Shown here: piece after piece, positions 44,392 through 53,543 of the stretch
Layout: every line of letters begins with the position of its first letter
Position numbering within the stretch: the stretch's first letter is position 1
Source: Phascolarctobacterium sp.
Lineage (GTDB): Bacteria; Bacillota; Negativicutes; Acidaminococcales; Acidaminococcaceae
Direction: 5' to 3'
DNA length: 64,000 bases
Assembly: GCA_003150755.1 (NCBI GenBank)
Contig: QAMT01000002.1
Span: 434,001 to 498,000, forward strand
Made by a program: the position numbers and the translations under genes
The notes under the pieces: model-generated
Database searches by the model: none
What the model was told of the DNA's origin: nothing
The model's input: only the letters and a program-made list of their open reading frames with translations

Positions 44392-46435
44392 TGTTATCTT
44401 CCTCCAACTGTTTTTTGGTCAGTGCAATAATCTGTTTTTTAACTTCTTCAACACTGATATCTTTAAGCTGCACGCCGGCCACTGTCTGGTGTCCGCCGCC
44501 GCCAAGCTCTTCCATAATAATCTGCACGTTTACGCTGCCGTCGCTGCGGGCGCTTACGCCGATGGAATTGTCTTCCTTGTATTCCGTAATGACAACACTG
44601 ACGGAAATGCCGTTGATGTTTATCATACTGTCGGCAGCCTGCGCTGCGATAATAGAGGACTTAACCTCCTTCGGCGCGTTGTGGTAAACGGAAATAGCCA
44701 TGCACTTTTCTACCATTTCCGCTTCGGCAATCAGGCGCGATTTAATCTGCACGGATTCCAAATCGTCTTTAAACAGCTGCCGTACCATGTTCGGGTCTGC
44801 ACCGCTGCGGCGCAGAAGCGCAGCCGCTTCAAAGGTGCGCTCGCCCGTCTGCACGGCAAAGTTTTTGGTATCGACGACTATGCCGGCATAAAGCGCGGTT
44901 GCCTCGCCTTTGGTAAATTCCAGCCTGTCGTTAAAATAGCCCACAAGCTCCGTTACAAGCTCGCTGGTAGATGACGACGAAGGCTCCATATATTGCAGGG
45001 TGGTGTTTTTAATGGCATCCTCCGCCCTGCGGTGATGGTCGATAATGATACGCCACGGAATTGCCTCCAGCACCTTCTGGCTGGCGCAAAGCATTTTACG
45101 GTGATGGTCAACCAAAATCAGAAGCGATTTAGGCGTGATGTGCTTTAGCGCTTCTTCTTCTTCAACCATAATATCGGCGTAAACATCGTCCTCGTCCATC
45201 AGTTTCATATCGTTGCTGCGCAGCGCTTCGGCAATTTTACGCACCGACTGGTTCTGCCCGCTGACGACGATATAGGTTTCTTTGTTTAAGCTGCGCGCCA
45301 TTTTGGCCATGCCAATAGCACTGCCGATAGCGTCAAAATCTTCCATGGTGTGGCCCATAACAAAAATTTTTTCGGCGCTCAGCATCTGTTCATGCACGGT
45401 GTGCGCCACAATGCGGGCACGCACGCGCGTACTTTTGGCGGTAACGGTGCTGATGCCGCCGAAAAACTGCAAATTGCCGCCGATAGCGACAACTACCTGG
45501 TCGCCGCCGCGCCCCAGCGCCAAATCCAGCGCCTTGGCCGCGTTAAGGCTTACTTCCTCCAGGCTGCGCCCGTCGCAGGCAATGCCCACGCTGATGGTAG
45601 GCGTAATTTTATTGCCCACCTGAATTTCATGTATTTTATCCAGAACAGGAAACTTCTTTTCCATCAAATCCTGCAAAGATGCCTGATTGATGCCGATAAG
45701 GAAGCTTTCTTTGTTATTGGCAAGAATAAAGCCGTTTTCTTCTTCGGCCCATTTGCTCAAAACCTCGTTTACCTCGCCGGAAATATTGGCGCGCGTGCTT
45801 TCGCCCATGCCTTTGGTAACGTCCTCGTAGTTATCAAAACGCACATAGGCCAGGCACAGTTTTTCGTTGGCGTATTTCTGGCGCAAAAGCTCAAAATCAG
45901 TTACATCGTTCAGATAAAAAATCAGGCTGTAACCCTTGCTGCTGTCTTTTTTGCTGTTGTCGCCCGTCAGCACGCGGCAGTGGCGCAGGCGGTAATAACG
46001 CCCGTTAATCAGTAAAAGCCGCTCGCCGTCTTTAATGCTTAAAGCATCAAAAGCGTTTTCCGGCAGGTCAAAAATTTCTTCCGGACGCTTGCCGTCCACG
46101 TTTTTTACACCGGCGTAACCGGCATATTCCGCAAACAGCTCGTTTTTCCATTGCAGTTTGCCGTCCTGCCCGAATACTGCCATGGCCACATCAAGGTTCT
46201 GCACGGCGTTATGGCTGGTGCGCTCAATGTTGCGCACAATGGTGTCAAGATAGCTGTTGAACTGAATTTCCTTGTTGTACAGGCTGCGGCGGTAATACCA
46301 GTACAAACCGCCCATTGCAGCCGCCCCCACAAGAAGCCACCACCAGTCATACCATGCCAGAATCAGGGTAAGGCAGGCCACCGTACCCAGCGGCGCTTTG
46401 ATGTCGTTCCAGGCGTTCCAAATTTTGTTAAACAT
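44363..46435 (-). CDS. gdpP: Cyclic-di-AMP phosphodiesterase GdpP
   Basis: A 690-residue membrane enzyme that hydrolyses c-di-AMP. Two N-terminal helices (about 17-48) are followed by a PAS-like sensor (about 60-170), a degenerate GGDEF domain (about 180-315) and the DHH-DHHA1 module. The catalytic module shows MGHTMEDFDAIGSA (about 357-370), LVDHHRK and IIDHHRRAED (about 472-481), and GGGGHQTVAG near the C-terminus. The metal-binding His and Asp residues are intact. It lies between yybS and rplI in the usual order. Confidence 0.95.
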   Translation of the reverse strand: MFNKIWNAWNDIKAPLGTVACLTLILAWYDWWWLLVGAAAMGGLYWYYRRSLYNKEIQFNSYLDTIVRNIERTSHNAVQNLDVAMAVFGQDGKLQWKNELFAEYAGYAGVKNVDGKRPEEIFDLPENAFDALSIKDGERLLLINGRYYRLRHCRVLTGDNSKKDSSKGYSLIFYLNDVTDFELLRQKYANEKLCLAYVRFDNYEDVTKGMGESTRANISGEVNEVLSKWAEEENGFILANNKESFLIGINQASLQDLMEKKFPVLDKIHEIQVGNKITPTISVGIACDGRSLEEVSLNAAKALDLALGRGGDQVVVAIGGNLQFFGGISTVTAKSTRVRARIVAHTVHEQMLSAEKIFVMGHTMEDFDAIGSAIGMAKMARSLNKETYIVVSGQNQSVRKIAEALRSNDMKLMDEDDVYADIMVEEEEALKHITPKSLLILVDHHRKMLCASQKVLEAIPWRIIIDHHRRAEDAIKNTTLQYMEPSSSSTSELVTELVGYFNDRLEFTKGEATALYAGIVVDTKNFAVQTGERTFEAAALLRRSGADPNMVRQLFKDDLESVQIKSRLIAEAEMVEKCMAISVYHNAPKEVKSSIIAAQAADSMININGISVSVVITEYKEDNSIGVSARSDGSVNVQIIMEELGGGGHQTVAGVQLKDISVEEVKKQIIALTKKQLEEDNNESDSVAGH

Positions 46436-46449
46436 GTTTACCGCTCCCT

Positions 46450-47400
46450 TTACAGGCTGCGTTCCTTTAATTTCCGGTAGTCAAAAACAGATTCAAACGC
46501 ACCCAAAAGTACTATCATTATGGAAAAGATTTGCACAGCAAATGCTAAAATTACTGCTATTGTACCCCACCACTGCGGTTTTTCGTTCTTTTTTACCCAC
46601 CAGTAAACCACGGCCAGGCCCTGCACAAAAAAGACCACGCTGGTTACCATCTGCAAATTAAGCGCCAGGTCCATCACAAGCTGCGGCGCATCGCGCCAAA
46701 ACGAAACAACCACTACCGAAAGGCCATACGGCCAGATAAAATATTCCGGCACGCGCCAATGCGTAAACGGCGGCAGCGGCTCAAACGCCACACCCATTTT
46801 GCCAAGCACCTTGCGCACTGCCATATAGTTTACAAATGCCAGTATCGGCGAGCAAACCACAAACGAACCAGGCAGAATCAGGCGGATAGTCTGCAACAAA
46901 TCCTGGTTGGCCTTAATGGCCGAGGCAATTTCCGCTTCGCTCATACCGGCTTCGCGGTAATAAGTTTCCGTTTGCTGCATGGCTTCGTGCAGGCCTTCAA
47001 ACATCATATTCACCGGGTCGGTGCCCAAAATAAGCATGCCAAGCCCAATGCTTAATATAATGGAAACAAGCGCTGCCGCAGATGAAAACAGCATTGTTTT
47101 TACCGGCTTATAGCCGCGGTGCAGGCACTCGCCCAGTACCAGGCCCAAAAGGCCGAACATGGCCATGATGGACAGCGACTGCACAGGTCCCAGCAGCGAA
47201 CCGATAACCGCGCAGGCTACAATAAGCGTCATCACACTCCACCGCAGGCCGTTGCGCAGGCCGCACACCGCCACCGGCACCGGCCACAAAAAATTAAAAA
47301 GCGCGCCCAAAATAGGCAGGTATGCGCCAAGAATGGCAAATAAAACAGCGACAGCCGCCAGAATACCGGCTTCCACCATTTCAGAAGTTTTTCTTACCAA
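46450..47400 (-). CDS. yybS: YybS family membrane protein (DUF2232)
   Basis: A 316-residue integral membrane protein with about eight hydrophobic helices, matching DUF2232/YybS, which precedes gdpP in many Firmicutes. Its function is unknown. An S-component-like or cell-surface role has been proposed for relatives. The start is a TTG codon with GGAGG six bases upstream. Its stop lies 14 bp before gdpP, so it is the first gene of the yybS-gdpP-rplI-dnaB operon. Confidence 0.88.
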   Translation of the reverse strand: MVRKTSEMVEAGILAAVAVLFAILGAYLPILGALFNFLWPVPVAVCGLRNGLRWSVMTLIVACAVIGSLLGPVQSLSIMAMFGLLGLVLGECLHRGYKPVKTMLFSSAAALVSIILSIGLGMLILGTDPVNMMFEGLHEAMQQTETYYREAGMSEAEIASAIKANQDLLQTIRLILPGSFVVCSPILAFVNYMAVRKVLGKMGVAFEPLPPFTHWRVPEYFIWPYGLSVVVVSFWRDAPQLVMDLALNLQMVTSVVFFVQGLAVVYWWVKKNEKPQWWGTIAVILAFAVQIFSIMIVLLGAFESVFDYRKLKERSL

Positions 47401-47555
47401 AATGCTCCTCCTTTAATAACAGGGCATACGCCCACATAGTTATATTGTACCCCAAAAAGGCAAAAAAGCAAAGTAAAACTAAACGGCGCAAAGCCTGTAA
47501 AAATTAGCGGAACGATGTTAAAATTAAGATAATCAATGTTAAAGGAGCTTAACCA

Positions 47556-48503
47556 ATGGCTGAAAATAAAATTTGCGGGCGTTTTGCCCCATCGCCCAGC
47601 GGTAGGATGCACCTGGGCAATATCTTCTGCGCGCTGCTAGCGTGGCTCAGCGCCCGCGCGCAAAACGGCAATATGCTGCTGCGGATTGAAGACCTTGACA
47701 CTTCGCGCTGCACGGAAGAAAAAGCGCGCGTGCTGATGGACGACCTGCTGTGGCTGGGGCTGGACTGGGATTACGGCGCAGCACCTGATAAACCGGCAGA
47801 TGAATATTACCAAAGCCGCCGCAGCGGGATTTATAAAAAATTTTTTGACCGGCTTGACGCTGAAGGTTTGATTTACCCCTGCTTTTGCAGCCGCGCCGAA
47901 CTGCACGCCGCCAGCGCACCGCACGCCAGCGACGGACATTTTGTGTACCCCGGCACCTGCCGCCGCTTAACGGCGGCACAGCGCGCCGCCAAAATGGCGG
48001 GCGCGCACAAATGCGCGTGGCGCATTTGCGTGCCGGATGAAACAATCGTGTTCAGCGATTTGCACTATGGAGCGCAAAGCCTTAACCTTGCCCGCGAGTG
48101 GGGCGATTTTATCGTGCGCCGCAGCGACGGCATTTATGCGTACCAGCTGGCGGTCGTTACCGACGACGCGCTGATGGGCGTAACGGAAGTTATCCGCGGC
48201 AGCGACCTTTTAACCTCAAGCGCTCCGCAGCTTTACCTGTATAAGCAGCTTGGCTTTACGCCGCCAAAGTTCGGGCATCTGCCGCTTTTAACCGCGCCGG
48301 ACGGCCGCCGCCTTGCCAAGCGCGACCTTGACCTGGACATGGGCGCGCTGCGCCAGACGTATAAAACGCCGGAAGCCGTCACCGGCAAACTCGCTTTTAT
48401 AGCAGGGCTTACCGAAACCGCAGAACCTATCAAAGCCGCCGAACTGATACCGCTTTTCGACTGGCAGAAAATACCGAAACAAAATATAGTTATAAATGCC
48501 TGA
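47556..48503 (+). CDS. gluQRS: Glutamyl-Q tRNA(Asp) synthetase
   Basis: A 315-residue paralogue of the GluRS catalytic core that attaches glutamate to the queuosine in tRNA-Asp. The HIGH-like signature is FAPSPSGRMHLGN (about 10-22), the zinc site CFCSRAEL (about 108-115) is paired with a later Tyr/Cys element, and the KMSKS equivalent reads RLAKRDLD. It lacks the anticodon-binding domain of GluRS, as expected for this family. The gene is divergent from yybS, with GGAG before the ATG at 47556. Confidence 0.93.
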   Translation: MAENKICGRFAPSPSGRMHLGNIFCALLAWLSARAQNGNMLLRIEDLDTSRCTEEKARVLMDDLLWLGLDWDYGAAPDKPADEYYQSRRSGIYKKFFDRLDAEGLIYPCFCSRAELHAASAPHASDGHFVYPGTCRRLTAAQRAAKMAGAHKCAWRICVPDETIVFSDLHYGAQSLNLAREWGDFIVRRSDGIYAYQLAVVTDDALMGVTEVIRGSDLLTSSAPQLYLYKQLGFTPPKFGHLPLLTAPDGRRLAKRDLDLDMGALRQTYKTPEAVTGKLAFIAGLTETAEPIKAAELIPLFDWQKIPKQNIVINA

Positions 48504-48507
48504 CAGA

Positions 48508-48540
48508 TAAAAAATCCCCGGAAAAACCGGGGATTTTTTT
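48508..48540. terminator. Bidirectional terminator
   Basis: AAATCCCCGG and CCGGGGATTT arms (48512-48536) with a seven-T run, between convergent gluQRS and the amidase. Confidence 0.9.
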
Positions 48541-48572
48541 CTGCCAATTTTTAAATTTTACTGCCGCATCTT

Positions 48573-50012
48573 TTACAGCACCGGCGCTTTTCTCATCTGC
48601 GCATCTTTTTCATAAGCAGCTGCAATCATTAAAAGGCGTTTTTCAGACCATGGCTCACCGATAATTTCCATGCCTACCGGCACGCCCAAAGGCGCGGTTT
48701 CGCCCGCCGGGGCAAAGCCTGCCGGTACAACTACCGAAGGAAATCCTGTTACGGAACACAATACGCCGTTGCGCTGTTTCTGCGAATCGCCAATCTTGCA
48801 GACAAGCTGCTGCTGATGCGGGTAAACAATGCAGTCCAGGCACTTGGACGCGATAAGCTGCATAATTTTATTCTTAACCGTCTGCTGGCGCAGCAGTTTT
48901 TCATTATAATGTGCCGAATATGTGGATAATTTCAGCGCATCTTCCATATTGCCCTTATCGACGGGGTGGTATTTGCCGCTGTCGTAAATCTCTTTTAAAG
49001 AGTGTACCGGTATCTTATCTGCCGGAAAGCTTTGCAGATACTGCGTCAGATGGTCGTTAAAATCATCCAGGTGCACGCTGACTTCGCTTGTCAGCCAGGC
49101 AGAATCTATATCGTCCGTAATCTCAACCAGTTCTGCGCCGCCCCTTTGCAAAACGCCCAGAGCCTTTTCCATAACTTCATTGACAGGGCGGTTAATTTCT
49201 TCTTTGCCGAAAAAGCTGCGTAAAATACCGATACGTTTGCCCTCTAAAGTGCCTTTTTCCAGCCCGCCTTCAAAATTTTGCACTTTATTGTAAGACCAGG
49301 CCGTAATTTCGTCGTCCTCATCATAACCGGCAATTACGCTCAGGGTACGCGCTGCGTCCTCAACCGTGCGGCACAACGGGCCTGCCGTGTCCTGCGTCAG
49401 CGAATAAGGCACAATGCCGCTGCGGCTTACCATGCCAATCGTCGGGCGGATGCCCACAAGGTTATTGGCCGAAGACGGCGAGCGCACCGAATTGATAGTA
49501 TCCGTGCCGATGCCGATAATGCCGAAATCTGCCGCAATGGCAGCGCCCGTGCCGCCGGAAGAACCGCCCGGAGTCCTCGTCAAATCGTAAGGGTTATAGG
49601 TCGGCCCTAAAATGGAGCTTACAGTTTCGCCCCAGATAGCAAATTCATGCAGATTGGCTTTGGCTAAAATCAAAGCACCGGCTGCTTTAAGGCGTTTTAC
49701 TATAAAAGCATTGCGGTGCGGCTCAAAGCCCTTAAGGGCGATAGAACCTGCCGTTGTCGGCATATCGTCAGTTTCGACATTGTCTTTTAAAATAACAGGT
49801 ATGCCGTGCAGCGGACCGGTAAAGCCGCTGTGTTTGAATTTTTCGTCAAGCTCTGCGGCTTCTTTTTCCGCATTGGGATTAACCAGAATAATGCTGTGCA
49901 GCTTTCCGTCATATTGTTTAATGCGTTCAAGATAGTATTGCACCAGTTCCAAACAAGTCAATTTTCCCTGCTGCATTGCTTCGTGTACAGCGCTGATTGT
50001 CCATTCCTTCAT
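48573..50012 (-). CDS. Amidase (amidase-signature family, GatA-like)
   Basis: A 479-residue enzyme counted from ATG 50012, which has GGAG eight bases upstream. A GTG at 50021 is too close to the ribosome site. The amidase-signature Ser-cisSer-Lys triad is visible. Lys is in GIPVILKDN (about 70-78) and the Gly/Ser-rich stretch is TPGGSSGGTGAAIAADF with cis-Ser (about 149-165). The nucleophile Ser is expected in GTDTINSVRSPSS (about 169-181), where the usual GSDTGGSIR reads GTDTINSVR. That departure from the consensus should be noted. There is no signal peptide. It is co-transcribed with the AtoE-type carrier 12 bp upstream, so it may hydrolyse an imported amide. It is not part of a GatCAB set. 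Confidence 0.88.
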   Translation of the reverse strand: MKEWTISAVHEAMQQGKLTCLELVQYYLERIKQYDGKLHSIILVNPNAEKEAAELDEKFKHSGFTGPLHGIPVILKDNVETDDMPTTAGSIALKGFEPHRNAFIVKRLKAAGALILAKANLHEFAIWGETVSSILGPTYNPYDLTRTPGGSSGGTGAAIAADFGIIGIGTDTINSVRSPSSANNLVGIRPTIGMVSRSGIVPYSLTQDTAGPLCRTVEDAARTLSVIAGYDEDDEITAWSYNKVQNFEGGLEKGTLEGKRIGILRSFFGKEEINRPVNEVMEKALGVLQRGGAELVEITDDIDSAWLTSEVSVHLDDFNDHLTQYLQSFPADKIPVHSLKEIYDSGKYHPVDKGNMEDALKLSTYSAHYNEKLLRQQTVKNKIMQLIASKCLDCIVYPHQQQLVCKIGDSQKQRNGVLCSVTGFPSVVVPAGFAPAGETAPLGVPVGMEIIGEPWSEKRLLMIAAAYEKDAQMRKAPVL

Positions 50013-50024
50013 TATAATCACTCC

Positions 50025-51395
50025 TTACACCGGTAAAAAGGTAACGGCCAAAATAAAAATCAAACCGCTCATCAGCATAATAGCCATAGAATAACCCATA
50101 ATGTCACGTGCCTGCAGGCCGGTTACGCCCAAAAGCGCAATAGCCCAGAACGGCTGTGCCATGTTCGTCCAGGTGTTGCCGTAAGCAACGGCAAGGCAGG
50201 TTTTAATGATATTGGCGTGCATCATCAGGGCAGAATCAATGGCAATCGGCCCCTGCACTACCCACTGGCCGCCGCCGGACGGCACAAACATATTAACCAG
50301 CGAAGCACTTAAAAACGTGTACAGGTAAAAAGTATCAGGCGTACTGATGGAAACCATGGCGTTGGACAAAATATCTACCAGCCCGGAATACTGAATCATG
50401 CCCATAATACCGGCATACAGCGGAAACTGAAAAACAATGCCCGATACGCCGCCCGTAGCCGCTTTGACAGATTTCAAATAGCTGGCCATAGTTTTGTGCA
50501 TCAAAATACCGGCAAACAAAAAGATAGTGTTCACCAGGTTAATATCAAGGTTAAAGCCATAAGTATAAAAATGGTAAATGATATAAACAAAACCCAGAAT
50601 GCCCAAAGCACCGGCTACAATTTTGCTGTTGTTCAGGCGGTCGCCGACAGTCGGGTTTTTAGGCAGCACCGCAGTGCTGTCTGTTTCCAGTTCAATGGCT
50701 TTAATGCTTTCTTCCGACAGCGGAGTGACTGACTCCGGATTAGGATGCAGCATAGAAGCAAACAGCGGCGGAAAAATCAGAAGCGCAATAGTTACCACGA
50801 TATTCATGGTATTAAACATATAATCATACATCGGGATAATGCCGATTTTATCTTCCAGAAAATGCCCCGGTGTAGCAATTAAAAGCCCGATGGAAGCCGA
50901 AAACATGCCGTGCCAGGTCATCTGCCCGACATAAGCACCGGCAGCAATAAGCCCGTATTCAAACGGAATTTTTTTAATGCGCAGCTCTTTGGCAAGCTCC
51001 TTGGCCAGCAAAGCGCCGACAATCAGGCTTAAGCCCCAATGGATATACGAAACCAGCACCGAAACAAAGGTAACCAGCCACGCCGCCTGCTTGGCGCTTT
51101 TTACGCTGCCTGCCAGCTGCTCGATTTTGCGTTTGGTAAAAGGCGCATCGGCAACTGCCGAACCGGTAATAATGATAAGGGCCATCTGCATCGCAAAGGA
51201 AAGCAGGCTCCAAAAGCCCTTATACCAGTTTACCACCATCTGCATCGGTGAAACACCGGCAATAAACACGCCCAGCAAAAACGCAATAAAGGTAAGAATA
51301 ACTGCAAAAATACTCGGGTCCGGCATATACTTCATTGATAGCCTCGTCAGCGTCGAGCCAATCTTCATAATGCCGTTTTCTTTTGGTTTGTCCAT
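50025..51395 (-). CDS. Short-chain fatty-acid/carboxylate carrier (AtoE family)
   Basis: A 456-residue inner-membrane protein with about 11-12 hydrophobic helices matching the AtoE/TIGR00366 short-chain fatty acid transporter family. Typical segments are the N-terminal MPDPSIFAVILTF (about 24-36) and VPSGGGQWVVQGPI (about 371-384). It precedes the amidase by a few bases. The pair may import and deaminate, or export, a small carboxylate or its amide. The substrate is not shown by the sequence. It has its own promoter region after a strong terminator. Confidence 0.9.
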   Translation of the reverse strand: MDKPKENGIMKIGSTLTRLSMKYMPDPSIFAVILTFIAFLLGVFIAGVSPMQMVVNWYKGFWSLLSFAMQMALIIITGSAVADAPFTKRKIEQLAGSVKSAKQAAWLVTFVSVLVSYIHWGLSLIVGALLAKELAKELRIKKIPFEYGLIAAGAYVGQMTWHGMFSASIGLLIATPGHFLEDKIGIIPMYDYMFNTMNIVVTIALLIFPPLFASMLHPNPESVTPLSEESIKAIELETDSTAVLPKNPTVGDRLNNSKIVAGALGILGFVYIIYHFYTYGFNLDINLVNTIFLFAGILMHKTMASYLKSVKAATGGVSGIVFQFPLYAGIMGMIQYSGLVDILSNAMVSISTPDTFYLYTFLSASLVNMFVPSGGGQWVVQGPIAIDSALMMHANIIKTCLAVAYGNTWTNMAQPFWAIALLGVTGLQARDIMGYSMAIMLMSGLIFILAVTFLPV

Positions 51396-51772
51396 AAATT
51401 ACGAGCCCCCTTTATCATATAAATTATTTATTATTTCCGTAAAAAATTTTTAATTCCTTCTTAATATATTTGTAAATTTATATAAAAAAATCTCCAGCTG
51501 CATTCCTCTTTACAGCCGGAGATAATATTTCAGCGGTGCTTTATTAACTTAAGATTACTTAAGGCATACTCTGAAAATTACCGTAGTAAAATCAAATTAA
51601 TTTGTGTGAGATTAGCTTCGTAAGATTTGCCTGCCCTTCAAGAATTGAGAACGAAAGGGCATTAAATGCCGAAGTTATGGATATTTCACTTCCCTGCATT
51701 ACACCGCAGAAATTAACAACAAAACCACTATATAATAATTTTAAGGAGAAACATATTAACAAAACAAAACTG
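51396..51772. other. Intergenic region with terminator and unassigned sequence
   Basis: The first 80 bp are A+T-rich and probably hold the AtoE-carrier promoter. A strong terminator follows at 51483-51523. The remaining 250 bp have no convincing gene. A 60-codon plus-strand frame at 51602-51784 has no ribosome site and resembles nothing I know, and it could be a remnant. Confidence 0.4.
51483..51523 (-). terminator. Terminator after the SLC13-type carrier
   Basis: ATCTCC-GGCTG and CAGCTGGAGAT arms (51523-51490) followed by seven T on the minus strand. It lies 250 bp downstream of the carrier stop. Confidence 0.85.
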
Positions 51773-53128
51773 TTAGAAACCTAAAAGTCCAAAGAATACG
51801 AAGCAAACAATTGCCGCTACTACCGACATTGAGAAGCCCCAGATAAGAAGCTTACGGAACAGTTTGCCAGCATCTTCATATTCAGCTGCCGCAGCAAGGC
51901 AAATAGCGCCTAAGGTACTAAGCGGAGAAGTATCAACAAGATGTGCGCCTACATCAATTGCAGAGCACAAAGCGATCGGATCACAGCCGGTAATCTGAAC
52001 AATACCAGGTGCCATATTAAGGAACATAGGCATTACAACACCGGATGAGCTGGAATATGCGGAAATAACTGCCGCTACAAAAGAAGTCCAAAGCATGATT
52101 GTAGTAGGAGTAGAAATATCGGTCATCATTTTAACAAGGAAATTCAAACCGCCACTTTCATCCATTACTTCGATCAGGATATTAACACCGCTAACCATCA
52201 TGATAACGCCCCAAGGCATTACTTTAATAGCAGCTTTACTGTCACCGTAACCGGTAACCATTAAGATAATAGAAAGAATAAATGCAACAGAACCAACATC
52301 AGTCGTTATATTCAGGAAAGGTTTCGGCAACGTTTCTTTCATACCAGGCAATGCCGGCAGAATTACCATTACAACTAAAACCAGAATAAGGAGTATTGTA
52401 GTTTTTTGCGCTGCCGTAAACGGTTCCGGTTTAGGAGCAATCGCATCAATATCAAGTTCCTGCCCAGAATATTCTTTAAGCCATTTCATGCCGCCCATCA
52501 GCAAAAAGCCAATAAATGTTACCAGGCCTTGGGCAACAAAGCAGTTAAAGAATATTTTCCAGCCAAGGCCGGATAAAGCGTCCGCCGGGATACCCATGGC
52601 TTCTGCACCTTGTGCAATAAGACCATTACTGATAATACCGGTAGGAGCAAGAGGTGACAAACCTGCACCGTTAGCAGAGCCTACAACTATCAGGGTCATC
52701 AGGAATGCAGGAAGCTTTAATTTATGGGCAATAGCCATTGCCAAAGGAGCCATCAAAGCCGGTACTGCGATATTGCCTGGGCCGATTGCCGTTAAAACAG
52801 TGCCGATTAAGAAAAGCATCAGCGGAATGAGAGCTGCATTGCCTTTGCATAAACGCAGTGCATGGTCCGTTAGTTTCTGTAAAGTACCGTTAGTTTGCGC
52901 CATTCCGAAGAAAAATGTTACGCCAGCCAACAGCATGAAAAGTGTCAATGGGAAAAATTTCTGTATTGCAGAGCCGGTTAATCCAGAAAATAAGCCGCCT
53001 ACTAAAATACCAAAACCTATGCCAATATAACCAACATTAATATTTTCATTAACACAACTGATAACTACCAAAACAATTAACGCCACAATCGACATAAATG
53101 CCGGAAAAGAAAGATCTAAGCCAAACAT
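51773..53128 (-). CDS. SLC13/MatC-type dicarboxylate carrier
   Basis: A 451-residue inner-membrane protein with about 12 helices. The N-terminal half matches the MatC dicarboxylate carrier domain, and the overall layout is of the SLC13/ion-transporter superfamily (SANGAGLSPLAPTG near 150-163, AYSSSSGVVMPMFLN near 354-368, two halves in pseudo-repeat). Relatives move malonate, succinate and similar dicarboxylates. It lies 130 bp downstream of the decarboxylase small subunit on the same strand, which suggests it supplies the dicarboxylate used by that operon. Confidence 0.88.
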   Translation of the reverse strand: MFGLDLSFPAFMSIVALIVLVVISCVNENINVGYIGIGFGILVGGLFSGLTGSAIQKFFPLTLFMLLAGVTFFFGMAQTNGTLQKLTDHALRLCKGNAALIPLMLFLIGTVLTAIGPGNIAVPALMAPLAMAIAHKLKLPAFLMTLIVVGSANGAGLSPLAPTGIISNGLIAQGAEAMGIPADALSGLGWKIFFNCFVAQGLVTFIGFLLMGGMKWLKEYSGQELDIDAIAPKPEPFTAAQKTTILLILVLVVMVILPALPGMKETLPKPFLNITTDVGSVAFILSIILMVTGYGDSKAAIKVMPWGVIMMVSGVNILIEVMDESGGLNFLVKMMTDISTPTTIMLWTSFVAAVISAYSSSSGVVMPMFLNMAPGIVQITGCDPIALCSAIDVGAHLVDTSPLSTLGAICLAAAAEYEDAGKLFRKLLIWGFSMSVVAAIVCFVFFGLLGF

Positions 53129-53258
53129 CTAGTTCACCTCTTTCCAGACATTAAACCAGCCGATTAAGAAGTGTCATAGTCAAACATATATGAATTATAC
53201 GATTTTACTAACCCAGCCTTACCGGCCCGTTTAACATCTTATTATTTCATTAAAGATT

Positions 53259-53525
53259 TTAAAAACAAGCCTGATTTTTATCCATTAATGTTAAGCGGCC
53301 GGTCTGTGCCCACAAAATGGAAGGATGTTTAATCTCTACCCTTGCGGCACTGCCGTTATTGCCATACATTACAACATAAACCGCTGCACTGATGGCTGCC
53401 ATTACATCCTGAGGTACTGCCGGTGCAGCAGCCTGCGGGGCTGGGGCCGCCGCAGGAGCAGCCGCTGCGGGCTTTTCCTCAGTATGTTTTTTCTTTTTGC
53501 TGCCAAAAAGGCCAAAGAATGACAT
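53259..53525 (-). CDS. Small subunit of a methylmalonyl-CoA decarboxylase-type complex (MmdD/OadG-like, without membrane helix)
   Basis: An 88-residue protein from ATG 53525, with AAGGGG upstream. A lysine cluster (SKKKKHTEE) is followed by an Ala/Pro-rich linker (about 20-40) and a C-terminal module PQDVMAAISAAVYVVMYG then HPSILWAQTGRLTLM. That module resembles the conserved end of MmdD, MmdE and OadG, which anchor and stabilise the carboxyltransferase. The N-terminal membrane helix of MmdD is missing, so it is nearer to MmdE in design. It directly follows the alpha subunit gene. MmdC (biotin carrier) and MmdB (sodium-pumping subunit) are not nearby. Confidence 0.75.
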   Translation of the reverse strand: MSFFGLFGSKKKKHTEEKPAAAAPAAAPAPQAAAPAVPQDVMAAISAAVYVVMYGNNGSAARVEIKHPSILWAQTGRLTLMDKNQACF

Positions 53526-53543
53526 AACCTCCACCCCTTTACA

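Noticed and set aside
51602..51784. Possible 60-residue protein
   Set aside because: Non-ATG start without ribosome site. It overlaps the end of the SLC13-type gene on the other strand and shows no recognisable motif.
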